Below the pieces are notes generated by a model. It was not told the origin of the DNA. It did no database searches and saw only the letters and a program-made list of their open reading frames with translations. The position numbers and the translations under genes are program-made. From Comamonadaceae bacterium (GTDB lineage: Bacteria > Pseudomonadota > Gammaproteobacteria > Burkholderiales > Burkholderiaceae), in the NCBI GenBank assembly GCA_947374535.1, contig CANCCJ010000170.1, positions 1 to 5,383 on the forward strand: 5,383 nucleotides of DNA. The letters are read 5' to 3'. Shown here piece by piece: positions 1-5,383 of the stretch. How positions within the stretch are numbered: the first letter of the stretch is position 1; every line of letters begins with the position of its first letter.

Positions 1-303
1 GTCGAGCACACTGAAGATGGCGAGCCTGTCGGCAAGTTTGCTTGGAAACCTATCGTCTTCGTGTTGGGTGCCAACGTGGTGTTCGGTATCTTGTTGGCTG
101 GCTTGCCCAGCCTTGGTATCCCAGCCATGGGCTTGATCGCGGCGATCTACGCCTTGGTCATCATTGCTAGCAAAGCCGGTGATTCGTTTGTCTTGAGAGA
201 CGTGCTCATCTTGGCCACCATCTTGTCAGTCGGTAGCTACTTGGCTTTCATCGTGCTGCTGAAATTGCAGATGCCCGTGTGGCCCACCTTCATCACTGGT
301 TGA
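1..303 (+). CDS. tctB: TctB-family small membrane subunit of a tripartite tricarboxylate transporter (5' truncated by window)
   Basis: The reading frame is open from the first base and stops with TGA at 301-303, giving the last 100 residues of the protein. It is the small integral membrane subunit that pairs with TctA in TTT carboxylate importers. TctB proteins are usually about 140-170 residues with four membrane helices. Here about three hydrophobic segments are visible (roughly residues 17-36, 39-56 and 69-90 of the fragment), so the first helix and the N-terminus lie upstream of the window. The fragment begins with a short polar, acidic stretch typical of the loop after helix 1, and it ends in a QMPVWP-like motif resembling the Leu/Pro/Trp-rich ends common in this family. 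The tctA-like gene follows after 17 bases, and this linkage is the strongest support for the call. Small TctB proteins diverge widely, so the sequence alone would be weaker evidence. The transported substrate is not evident. Confidence 0.85.
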   Translation, partial: VEHTEDGEPVGKFAWKPIVFVLGANVVFGILLAGLPSLGIPAMGLIAAIYALVIIASKAGDSFVLRDVLILATILSVGSYLAFIVLLKLQMPVWPTFITG

Positions 304-306
304 GCC

Positions 307-314
307 GGGAGAAA
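307..314 (+). promoter_or_regulatory. Ribosome binding site of tctA
   Basis: A purine-rich GGGAGAAA lies between the tctB stop and the tctA ATG at 321. Its GGAG core (308-311) is 9 bases from the start codon. It supports ATG 321 as the start and shows that tctA has its own initiation site within the operon. Confidence 0.7.
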
Positions 315-320
315 TAAAAA

Positions 321-1832
321 ATGGATTTGATTGCAAACCTCTCATTGGGTTTTGGTGTGGCGTTCACGCCTATCAACCTCATGTACGCCTTGGTCGGTTG
401 TATCTTGGGCACGCTGATTGGCGTGTTGCCAGGCATTGGTCCCGTCGCCACCATCGCCATGCTGTTACCCGCCACTTACGCGCTGCCCCCTGTGTCGGCG
501 CTGATCATGTTGGCTGGTATTTACTACGGTGCCCAATACGGTGGTTCCACCACTGCGATTTTGGTGAACTTGCCCGGTGAGTCGTCGTCGGTGGTCACCA
601 CCATTGACGGCTACCAAATGGCCCGCAAAGGCCGTGCGGGCCCCGCGTTGGCCGCTGCTGGCTTGGGCTCGTTCTTCGCCGGTTCGGTGGGTACCTTGAT
701 CTTGGCGGCCTTCGCGCCTCCTTTGACAGAACTCGCGTTCAAGTTTGGCCCTGCCGAATACTTCTCGCTCATGATCTTGGGCTTGGTCGGCGCGGTGGTG
801 TTGGCTTCAGGCTCTTTGCTCAAAGCGATTGCCATGATCGTGTTGGGCCTGTTGATGGGCTTGATCGGTACCGACGTCAACTCTGGCGTGGCACGTTTCA
901 GCTTTGACATCCCCGAACTCACCGACGGTGTGGGCTTCGTGGTGGTGGCGATGGGCGTGTTTGGTTATGGCGAGATCATTTCAAACTTGTCGCAACCCGA
1001 AGACGAACGTGAAGTGTTCACAGCCAAGGTGGAAGGTTTGTTCCCCACCAAGGAAGACTTCAAGAACATGTTGCCTGCGGTGATTCGCGGGACAGCCTTG
1101 GGTTCGTTGCTGGGTGTGTTGCCCGGTGGCGGTGCGTTGTTGGCGGCGTTTGCGGCCTACACCATCGAGAAGAAAACCAAGCTGCGTCCAGGCGAAGTGC
1201 CATTCGGTCAAGGCAATATCCGCGGTGTGGCGGCGCCTGAGTCGGCCAACAACGCCGGTGCTCAAACTTCCTTCATTCCCTTGCTGACCTTGGGTATTCC
1301 ACCCAACGCTGTGATGGCTTTGATGGTGGGTGCGATGACCATTCACAACATCCAGCCCGGCCCACAGGTGATGACCAGCAACCCCGAGTTGTTCTGGGGT
1401 CTGATTGCCTCGATGTGGATCGGCAACTTGATGCTCGTGATCTTGAACTTGCCTTTGATCGGCATGTGGATCAAGTTGTTGTCTGTGCCTTACCGCTTCT
1501 TGTTCCCCGCCATCGTGCTGTTCTGTGCGATTGGTGTGTACTCGACCAACAACAACACTTTTGACATCTGGATGGTCGCGGCCTTTGGCTTCGTGGGTTA
1601 TACCTTCGTCAAGTTGGGTGTAGAACCAGCGCCTTTGTTGCTCGGCTTCATCTTGGGCCCCATGATGGAAGAGAACTTGCGTCGCGCGCTGTTGCTGTCG
1701 CGTGGTGACTGGACCGTGTTTGGTACACGTCCTCTCTCTGCCGGCCTGTTGGCTGCAGCTGCGCTGCTCTTGGTGATTGTGCTGTTGCCATCGATCAAGT
1801 CCAAACGCGAAGAAGCCTTCGTGGAAGATTGA
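321..1832 (+). CDS. tctA: TctA-family large membrane subunit of a tripartite tricarboxylate transporter
   Basis: This complete 503-residue protein has the family's usual length (about 500). It is the large, channel-forming inner-membrane subunit that works with TctB and a periplasmic TctC-type binding protein to import carboxylates by ion-coupled secondary transport. Almost the whole chain is hydrophobic, consistent with the roughly 12 helices of the family. Two half-repeats are visible: GVLPGIGP at residues 34-41 and GVLPGGG at 265-271. The first is followed by the YGGSTTAILVNLPG signature (73-86), the second by the APESANNAGAQ block (305-315) and a GIPPNA loop (325-330). Residues 222-250 form a charged loop between the halves, and the C-terminus is a short charged tail. 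The start at 321 has a good ribosome binding site and gives the expected N-terminus. A strong terminator follows, so this is the last gene of its operon. TctA paralogs are numerous in Burkholderiales and carry many substrates (citrate, other di- and tricarboxylates, aromatic acids), so the substrate is left open. Confidence 0.95.
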   Translation: MDLIANLSLGFGVAFTPINLMYALVGCILGTLIGVLPGIGPVATIAMLLPATYALPPVSALIMLAGIYYGAQYGGSTTAILVNLPGESSSVVTTIDGYQMARKGRAGPALAAAGLGSFFAGSVGTLILAAFAPPLTELAFKFGPAEYFSLMILGLVGAVVLASGSLLKAIAMIVLGLLMGLIGTDVNSGVARFSFDIPELTDGVGFVVVAMGVFGYGEIISNLSQPEDEREVFTAKVEGLFPTKEDFKNMLPAVIRGTALGSLLGVLPGGGALLAAFAAYTIEKKTKLRPGEVPFGQGNIRGVAAPESANNAGAQTSFIPLLTLGIPPNAVMALMVGAMTIHNIQPGPQVMTSNPELFWGLIASMWIGNLMLVILNLPLIGMWIKLLSVPYRFLFPAIVLFCAIGVYSTNNNTFDIWMVAAFGFVGYTFVKLGVEPAPLLLGFILGPMMEENLRRALLLSRGDWTVFGTRPLSAGLLAAAALLLVIVLLPSIKSKREEAFVED

Positions 1833-1856
1833 TTCAGTTCAAACTGTTTCACCTTC

Positions 1857-1882
1857 AAACGGCACCTTCGGGTGCCGTTTTT
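1857..1882 (+). terminator. Intrinsic (Rho-independent) terminator with UUCG tetraloop
   Basis: A perfect inverted repeat pairs 1857-1866 (AAACGGCACC) with 1871-1880 (GGTGCCGTTT) around the loop TTCG (1867-1870), closed by a C-G pair, the exceptionally stable cUUCGg form. A run of five T residues (1878-1882) overlaps the 3' arm. The hairpin starts 25 bases after the tctA stop and should end the tct transcript. Read on the opposite strand, the downstream T-run is only three bases, so termination in that direction should be weak. Confidence 0.9.
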
Positions 1883-1884
1883 CA

Positions 1885-1913
1885 TTGGCGGTCCTTTATA
1901 TTTGCGTCAGAAT
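1885..1913 (+). promoter_or_regulatory. Candidate sigma70-type promoter for the DUF3422-GGT operon
   Basis: TTGGCG (1885-1890) and CAGAAT (1908-1913) each match four of six consensus positions and are separated by an optimal 17 bases. They lie directly after the terminator and would start transcription near 1920, about 20 bases before the ATG at 1939. A new promoter is needed here because the strong terminator cuts the second operon off from tctA. The match is modest and was found by eye, so the exact elements are uncertain. Confidence 0.35.
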
Positions 1914-1924
1914 GAGTGTTCTTT

Positions 1925-1930
1925 GAAAGG
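1925..1930 (+). promoter_or_regulatory. Ribosome binding site that decides the DUF3422 start
   Basis: GAAAGG lies 8 bases before ATG 1939 but only 2 bases before the in-frame GTG at 1933. This spacing favours ATG 1939 as the true start, two codons inside the longest possible reading frame. Confidence 0.6.
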
Positions 1931-1938
1931 CTGTGACG

Positions 1939-3210
1939 ATGGACCATCCGCAACGACTGGCGCTACATAACGAGGTGCATGCACGTCCGCCAGAACCTAT
2001 GCAAGCGCCTTTGGCCATTTCGCGTGTGGTGATGTGGGTGGAGCGTGCCAGCGCACAAGCCAGTCGTGAGCACTTGGCGCAGTTGTTGCGCGACCATCAT
2101 CTTCCTGCGCCAGACGTACACACCAACCATGTGCGCATGGACTTGGGTGCGTTTCGTTTGCGTTGGGAGCTACACACCGAGTTTGTCTCGTGGACTTTCA
2201 TGCGTGCGGCAGAGGCCGATGTGTTTTCGCACAGTGAGCCACTGACCGCCATTCAAGGCGTGCCGCAAAAGTGGCTGTCGCAATTGCCCGGTGAATGTTT
2301 GGCGCGCTTGCACCTGTGGTTGCTGCCTTCGTCCACCCAGAATATCCATGCCGACATGCCCAAAGTGCTGCACGAAGACACCTTGGTGGCCTCCACTGTG
2401 GCCGAAGGCCATGGCGAGGTTTACACCGATTTTCAATTGCACCCCGATGGGTTTTCACGCATCGTTTTGTTGACAGGCTCGCTCACGCCACGTCGCCAAG
2501 GCCGCTTAGTGCAGCAATTGTTAGAAATTGAGACCTACCGCATGGCCGCCTTGCTAGGCGTGCCTGCTGCGCGCGACGCTTCGCATGTGCTGGCCGATGC
2601 CGAACGTGAACTGGCCGAGCTAGCCAATGCCATCCGCCATGCCAAGCGTGCCGATGAAGCGGGCTTGTTAGACCGCTTGACGCGCCTGGCTGGCGAAGTC
2701 GAAGGGCAGTATGCCGCCACCCATTCGCGGTTCTCGGCCACGCGGGCGTACTTTGAGTTGGTCGATCGCCGCATCCGTGACATTGCCGAGTCGCGCATGC
2801 CTGGCATGCAAACCATTGCTGAGTTCATGGAGCGCCGTTTGTCGCCTGCGCGCAGCACCTGTGATTGGGCATCGCGTCGGCAAACAGCTTTGTCAGAGCG
2901 CGTGTCACGCATGAGCAATTTGTTACGCACACGGGTCGACTTTGAGCAGCAACAAAGCAGCCAAGCCTTGCTCACCACCATGAACCAACGCCAAGACTTG
3001 CAACTCAAACTGCAATCGACCGTGGAAGGCTTGTCGGTTGCGGCGATCACGTATTACTTCACAGGCTTGGTCAGCTACCTTGCCAAAGGCGCTGAAAAGC
3101 TAGGCTGGCCTTTTTCTTCCGACGTCACTGCCGCGTTTGCCTTGCCTTTTGTTGGCTTGATCGTTTGGTTGTCAATGCGCCGTTTGCACAACAAGGTTTT
3201 TAAAAAATGA
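1939..3210 (+). CDS. DUF3422 family protein, C-terminally membrane-anchored, function unknown
   Basis: This complete protein has 423 residues from ATG 1939 and the normal length for DUF3422 (about 420-430). The family hallmark is at the N-terminus: LHNEVHARP at residues 9-17. A soluble alpha/beta-looking region follows to about residue 190, containing the conserved-looking stretch EIETYRMAALLGVP. Residues from about 210 to 355 are highly charged and probably helical or coiled-coil, with many Arg, Glu and Gln. Two membrane helices follow, at about 364-383 and 397-413, joined by a short loop, and a basic tail (RRLHNKVFKK) ends the protein. There is no signal peptide, so the large N-terminal part is expected in the cytoplasm, with the protein anchored in the inner membrane by its C-terminal hairpin. 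No catalytic motif is recognised. Its stop overlaps the start of the next gene by four bases, suggesting joint translation with a GGT-family hydrolase. The family assignment is strong; the function is unknown. Confidence 0.88.
   Translation: MDHPQRLALHNEVHARPPEPMQAPLAISRVVMWVERASAQASREHLAQLLRDHHLPAPDVHTNHVRMDLGAFRLRWELHTEFVSWTFMRAAEADVFSHSEPLTAIQGVPQKWLSQLPGECLARLHLWLLPSSTQNIHADMPKVLHEDTLVASTVAEGHGEVYTDFQLHPDGFSRIVLLTGSLTPRRQGRLVQQLLEIETYRMAALLGVPAARDASHVLADAERELAELANAIRHAKRADEAGLLDRLTRLAGEVEGQYAATHSRFSATRAYFELVDRRIRDIAESRMPGMQTIAEFMERRLSPARSTCDWASRRQTALSERVSRMSNLLRTRVDFEQQQSSQALLTTMNQRQDLQLKLQSTVEGLSVAAITYYFTGLVSYLAKGAEKLGWPFSSDVTAAFALPFVGLIVWLSMRRLHNKVFKK
3207..3210 (+). promoter_or_regulatory. 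ATGA start/stop overlap coupling DUF3422 and GGT-family genes
   Basis: The ATG of the GGT-family gene (3207-3209) shares bases with the TGA stop of the DUF3422 gene (3208-3210). Such four-base overlaps commonly allow translational coupling, where a ribosome ending the first gene restarts on the second. An AAGG at 3193-3196 inside the DUF3422 coding end could serve as the ribosome binding site. Confidence 0.75.
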
Positions 3211-4829
3211 ATTTCGATTTTTCTAACCCCTATACCTCCACGCGCTTGCCCGTGTTTGCGCGCAACGTGGTGTCCACGTCGCACCCGCTCGCGGCCCAAG
3301 CGGGCCTGCGCATGTTGTGGCAAGGTGGCAATGCGGTGGATGCTGCCATCGCGGCAGCGGCGGCCATCACCCTGACCGAACCCGTGAGCTGCGGCTTAGG
3401 TTCGGATGCGTTTTGTATTTTGTGGGATGGTCAACAGCTGCATGGCCTGAACGCTTCGGGGCATGCCCCACAAACTTGGACACCTGAGTATTTCAAGCGC
3501 AAATATGGTGACGATGCCCAGACCCCGCCTAAGCGCGGCATGGATTCAGTCACCGTGCCCGGTGCGGTGGCTTCGTGGGTGGCGATGAGCGAACGCTTTG
3601 GCAAGTTGCCGTTTGAAGACTTGTTGCAGCCGGCCATTGAAATTGCGGAGCGAGGCTATTTGTTGCCCGTGGTTGTGCAACAAAAGTGGGCCGCTGCCAC
3701 GCCCGAGCTGGGCCAGCAACCGGGCTTTGCCCAAAACTTTCTGCCTTGGGGGCGTGCGCCTAAGGTGGGGGAGCTGTTCATATTTCCCGCTGCTGCCAAA
3801 GGTTTGCGCGCCATTGCGAAAAGCAAGGGTCAAGCGTTTTATGGGGGTGAAATTGCGCAGGCGATTGAACGATTTTCCGCTGAACACGGTGGCAGCATCA
3901 CTGCCCGTGACTTTGCCAATTACCAGGCCGAGTGGGTCACGCCGCTTGCACAAAACTACCGTGGTTACACGCTGCACGAAATTCCACCCAATGGTCAGGG
4001 CATTGCCGCGCTGATCGCTTTGGGTATTCTGGAGAACTTCGACATCGCCAGTTTGAAGGTGGATGGCGTGGATTCGCAGCATCTGCAAATCGAAGCGATG
4101 AAGTTGGCGTTTGCCGATGTCTATCGTTACGTGGCCGATCCCAACGCGATGGACGTCACGCCTGAGCAAATGCTAGACCCGTCTTATCTCAAAAGCCGTG
4201 CGCGATTGATCGATATGAACCGTGCTCAAGACTTTGGGGCTGGCAACCCTGTGAAGGGCGGCACGATTTACCTCAGCACGGCCGATGAAAACGGCATGAT
4301 GGTGAGCTTCATCCAAAGCAACTACATGGGCTTTGGCTCGGGTTGTGTGGAGCCCAACTTTGGCATCAGTCTGCAAAACCGGGGCCATGGTTTCAGCTTG
4401 AATGCACAAGGTTTGAACCCCGCCAATTTGGTGGCGCCTGGTAAGCGGCCGTTTCACACCATCATCCCAGCCTTCCTCAGCAAAGACGGTCAGCCAGTGA
4501 TGAGCTACGGTGTGATGGGGGCCAACATGCAGCCACAAGGTCATATGCAAACACTGGTGCGCATGTTGGACTACGGCCAAAATCCGCAAGCCGCGTGCGA
4601 TGCGCCACGCTGGCGTTACAACGCAGGGTTAGAAATCAATGTGGAGGCCTCGCTGAACCACGACACGGCCAACGGTTTGCAAGCGCGTGGGCATGAGGTT
4701 GGAGTCATCAACGACAGCTACCAAGACTTTGGGGCCGGTCAATTCATCTGGCGTGCAGGTAACCCCAAAGTCGAAGGCTACGTCGCTGCCAGCGATGCGC
4801 GGCGCGATGGTTTGGTTGCAGGCTTTTAA
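3207..4829 (+). CDS. Cytoplasmic gamma-glutamyltransferase-family Ntn hydrolase, YwrD/HpxW-like
   Basis: This complete 540-residue protein belongs to the GGT fold family, which cleaves itself to expose a catalytic N-terminal threonine. That residue is most likely Thr353, in the GGTIYLSTADENG block (351-363), which aligns with the E. coli GGT nucleophile region. Cleavage would give subunits of 352 and 188 residues, close to the usual proportions. The N-terminal core is clear: HPLAAQAG (26-33), GGNAVDAA (40-47) and CGLGSDAF (62-69). Several classical GGT residues are replaced. The alpha-carboxylate-binding Arg motif (FxxRExAP) reads LNASGHAP (81-88, Ser84 at the Arg position). The Asp-Asp pair is His394-Gly395. 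The Ser-Ser pair in KRPxSS is His417-Thr418. The Gly-Gly oxyanion pair is Gly438-Ala439, followed by NMQPQGH (440-446). This pattern fits the YwrD/oxamate amidohydrolase (HpxW) side of the family more than true GGT. No signal peptide is present, so it should be cytoplasmic. The ATG at 3207 overlaps the upstream stop, with AAGG (3193-3196) ten bases ahead. The substrate is unknown; an amide hydrolase role is inferred. Confidence 0.9.
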   Translation: MNFDFSNPYTSTRLPVFARNVVSTSHPLAAQAGLRMLWQGGNAVDAAIAAAAAITLTEPVSCGLGSDAFCILWDGQQLHGLNASGHAPQTWTPEYFKRKYGDDAQTPPKRGMDSVTVPGAVASWVAMSERFGKLPFEDLLQPAIEIAERGYLLPVVVQQKWAAATPELGQQPGFAQNFLPWGRAPKVGELFIFPAAAKGLRAIAKSKGQAFYGGEIAQAIERFSAEHGGSITARDFANYQAEWVTPLAQNYRGYTLHEIPPNGQGIAALIALGILENFDIASLKVDGVDSQHLQIEAMKLAFADVYRYVADPNAMDVTPEQMLDPSYLKSRARLIDMNRAQDFGAGNPVKGGTIYLSTADENGMMVSFIQSNYMGFGSGCVEPNFGISLQNRGHGFSLNAQGLNPANLVAPGKRPFHTIIPAFLSKDGQPVMSYGVMGANMQPQGHMQTLVRMLDYGQNPQAACDAPRWRYNAGLEINVEASLNHDTANGLQARGHEVGVINDSYQDFGAGQFIWRAGNPKVEGYVAASDARRDGLVAGF

Positions 4830-4832
4830 GGC

Positions 4833-5383
4833 GTGCGTAAGCAAGATGACGTGAGTTGGCAACGCCTCGGTGTGTTAGCTGCGGTGTTGGCCCTGTTGGC
4901 CGCATGTGCGGTGCCGCCGAACGGCTGGGCGCCCAGCGCGGTGAGCAGCGCCCCCCTGCAACCCGAAATGGCCACTGGCTTCACACGCAAAGCCGATGTG
5001 GTGACGCAGAAGTTTGCAGTGGCTGCTGCCCACCCTTTGGCTACGCAAGCAGGCTTTGATGTGCTCAAAGCAGGGGGCTCGGCGGTCGATGCGGCCATCG
5101 CCGTGCAAATGGTGCTGGGCCTGGTGGAGCCGCAATCCAGCGGCCTTGGCGGGGGTGCGTTTTTGTTGCACAGCATGGCGGGTGAGGGCGCTCAGCCGAA
5201 TGTCAAGGTGCAGGCCTTTGATGGCCGCGAAACTGCGCCTGCGGCAGCCACAGAAGACCTGTTGCTCAATGCCGATGGCCAACCACTTGCGTTTCATACG
5301 GCTGTGGTGGGTGGCCGCTCGGTGGGGGCACCCGGTGTGTTGCGCATGTTGGCGCAAGCCCATGCACAACACGGCAAGCTCCC
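4833..5383 (+). CDS. ggt: Classical gamma-glutamyltransferase, predicted lipoprotein (3' truncated by window)
   Basis: The frame is open from the stop at 4827-4829 to the window end, giving the first 183 residues. GGT cleaves the gamma-glutamyl bond of glutathione and related compounds, usually in the periplasm. From GTG 4833 the protein starts with a charged n-region, a hydrophobic stretch (about 12-24) and a lipobox LAAC ending at Cys25, so it should be exported and lipid-anchored. Ala26 follows the cysteine rather than Asp, which favours outer-membrane sorting. After a short linker come the family blocks HPLATQAG (67-74), GGSAVDAA (81-88), EPQSSGLGGGAF (99-110) and FDGRETAP (129-136), whose Arg132 aligns with the substrate carboxylate-binding Arg of E. 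coli GGT. The catalytic threonine lies beyond the window. Start choice is uncertain: GTG 4833 has only AGG (4820-4822) at 10 bases, and GTG 4851 would give the same lipobox with a shorter n-region. The gene begins 3 bases after the previous stop and is evidently in the same operon. Confidence 0.87.
   Translation, partial: MRKQDDVSWQRLGVLAAVLALLAACAVPPNGWAPSAVSSAPLQPEMATGFTRKADVVTQKFAVAAAHPLATQAGFDVLKAGGSAVDAAIAVQMVLGLVEPQSSGLGGGAFLLHSMAGEGAQPNVKVQAFDGRETAPAAATEDLLLNADGQPLAFHTAVVGGRSVGAPGVLRMLAQAHAQHGKL

Noticed and set aside
1895..1900. TTTATA as the -10 box of the second operon.
   Set aside because: It would sit only 4 bases after the best -35 candidate, and no good -35 lies 16-18 bases upstream outside the terminator hairpin.
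1933..1938. GTG at 1933 as the DUF3422 start, adding two residues.
   Set aside because: The GAAAGG site is only 2 bases from this GTG but 8 bases from ATG 1939, so the ATG fits much better.
2535..3050. A 171-codon open frame on the - strand within the DUF3422 gene.
   Set aside because: It is antisense to the conserved DUF3422 frame, rich in Ser, Arg and Ala as expected of a shadow, and has no domain or convincing start region.
3546..4169. A 207-codon open frame on the - strand within the GGT-family gene.
   Set aside because: It is fully antisense to a well-supported conserved enzyme, its translation shows no recognisable domain, and such shadows are common in GC-rich genes with strong codon bias.
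321..4829. The tct transporter and the GGT-family enzymes as one uptake-and-cleavage pathway.
   Set aside because: A strong terminator separates them, and TTT operons sit next to many unrelated genes in Burkholderiales, so adjacency alone does not support a shared substrate.
4830..4910. The second GGT as a broken or frameshifted copy of the first, or a fusion by stop-codon readthrough, since both are in the same frame.
   Set aside because: The second has its own start, signal sequence and lipobox and begins again at the family N-terminus, so it is an independent gene; the shared frame is chance.
4875..5372. A 165-codon open frame on the - strand at the window end.
   Set aside because: The + strand here encodes unmistakable GGT motifs in one uninterrupted frame, so the antisense frame is a shadow.

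Overview
This is a stretch of ordinary chromosome from a betaproteobacterium, most likely a Comamonadaceae-type Burkholderiales (Limnohabitans, Rhodoferax or a relative). The evidence is a moderately high GC content, heavy use of TTG and CTG for leucine, a tripartite tricarboxylate transporter (TTT) operon of the kind greatly expanded in this order, and a DUF3422 gene. The genus is inferred from overall character, not from a marker gene. All genes lie on the + strand and coding density is near complete. The only gap of note is the ~106-base interval between tctA and the DUF3422 gene.

Layout. Positions 1-303 are the 3' part of a tctB-like small membrane subunit. Positions 321-1832 are a complete tctA-like large membrane subunit, 17 bases downstream with a good ribosome binding site. 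The usual order in this system is tctC-tctB-tctA, so a periplasmic binding protein gene probably lies just outside the window. The operon ends at a strong intrinsic terminator (1857-1882) with a UUCG tetraloop. A candidate sigma70-type promoter (1885-1913) then starts a second operon: a DUF3422 protein with two C-terminal membrane helices (1939-3210), a cytoplasmic gamma-glutamyltransferase-family Ntn hydrolase of the YwrD/HpxW type (3207-4829), and the 5' part of a second, classical gamma-glutamyltransferase with a lipoprotein signal (4833 to the window end).

How the genes work together. TctB and TctA form the membrane channel of a secondary carboxylate importer; its substrate cannot be read from the sequence. 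In the second operon the DUF3422 stop and the first hydrolase start share an ATGA, and the second hydrolase starts 3 bases after the first one stops, so the three are probably co-translated. The two GGT-family proteins differ clearly. The first lacks a signal peptide and lacks the residues that hold the gamma-glutamyl alpha-carboxylate and alpha-amino groups in classical GGT. The second is predicted to be a lipoprotein outside the cytoplasm and keeps the classical arginine motif. I see no CRISPR array, RNA gene, mobile element, phage remnant or clearly new system. The part most worth a second look is the DUF3422 / divergent GGT / lipoprotein GGT cluster.
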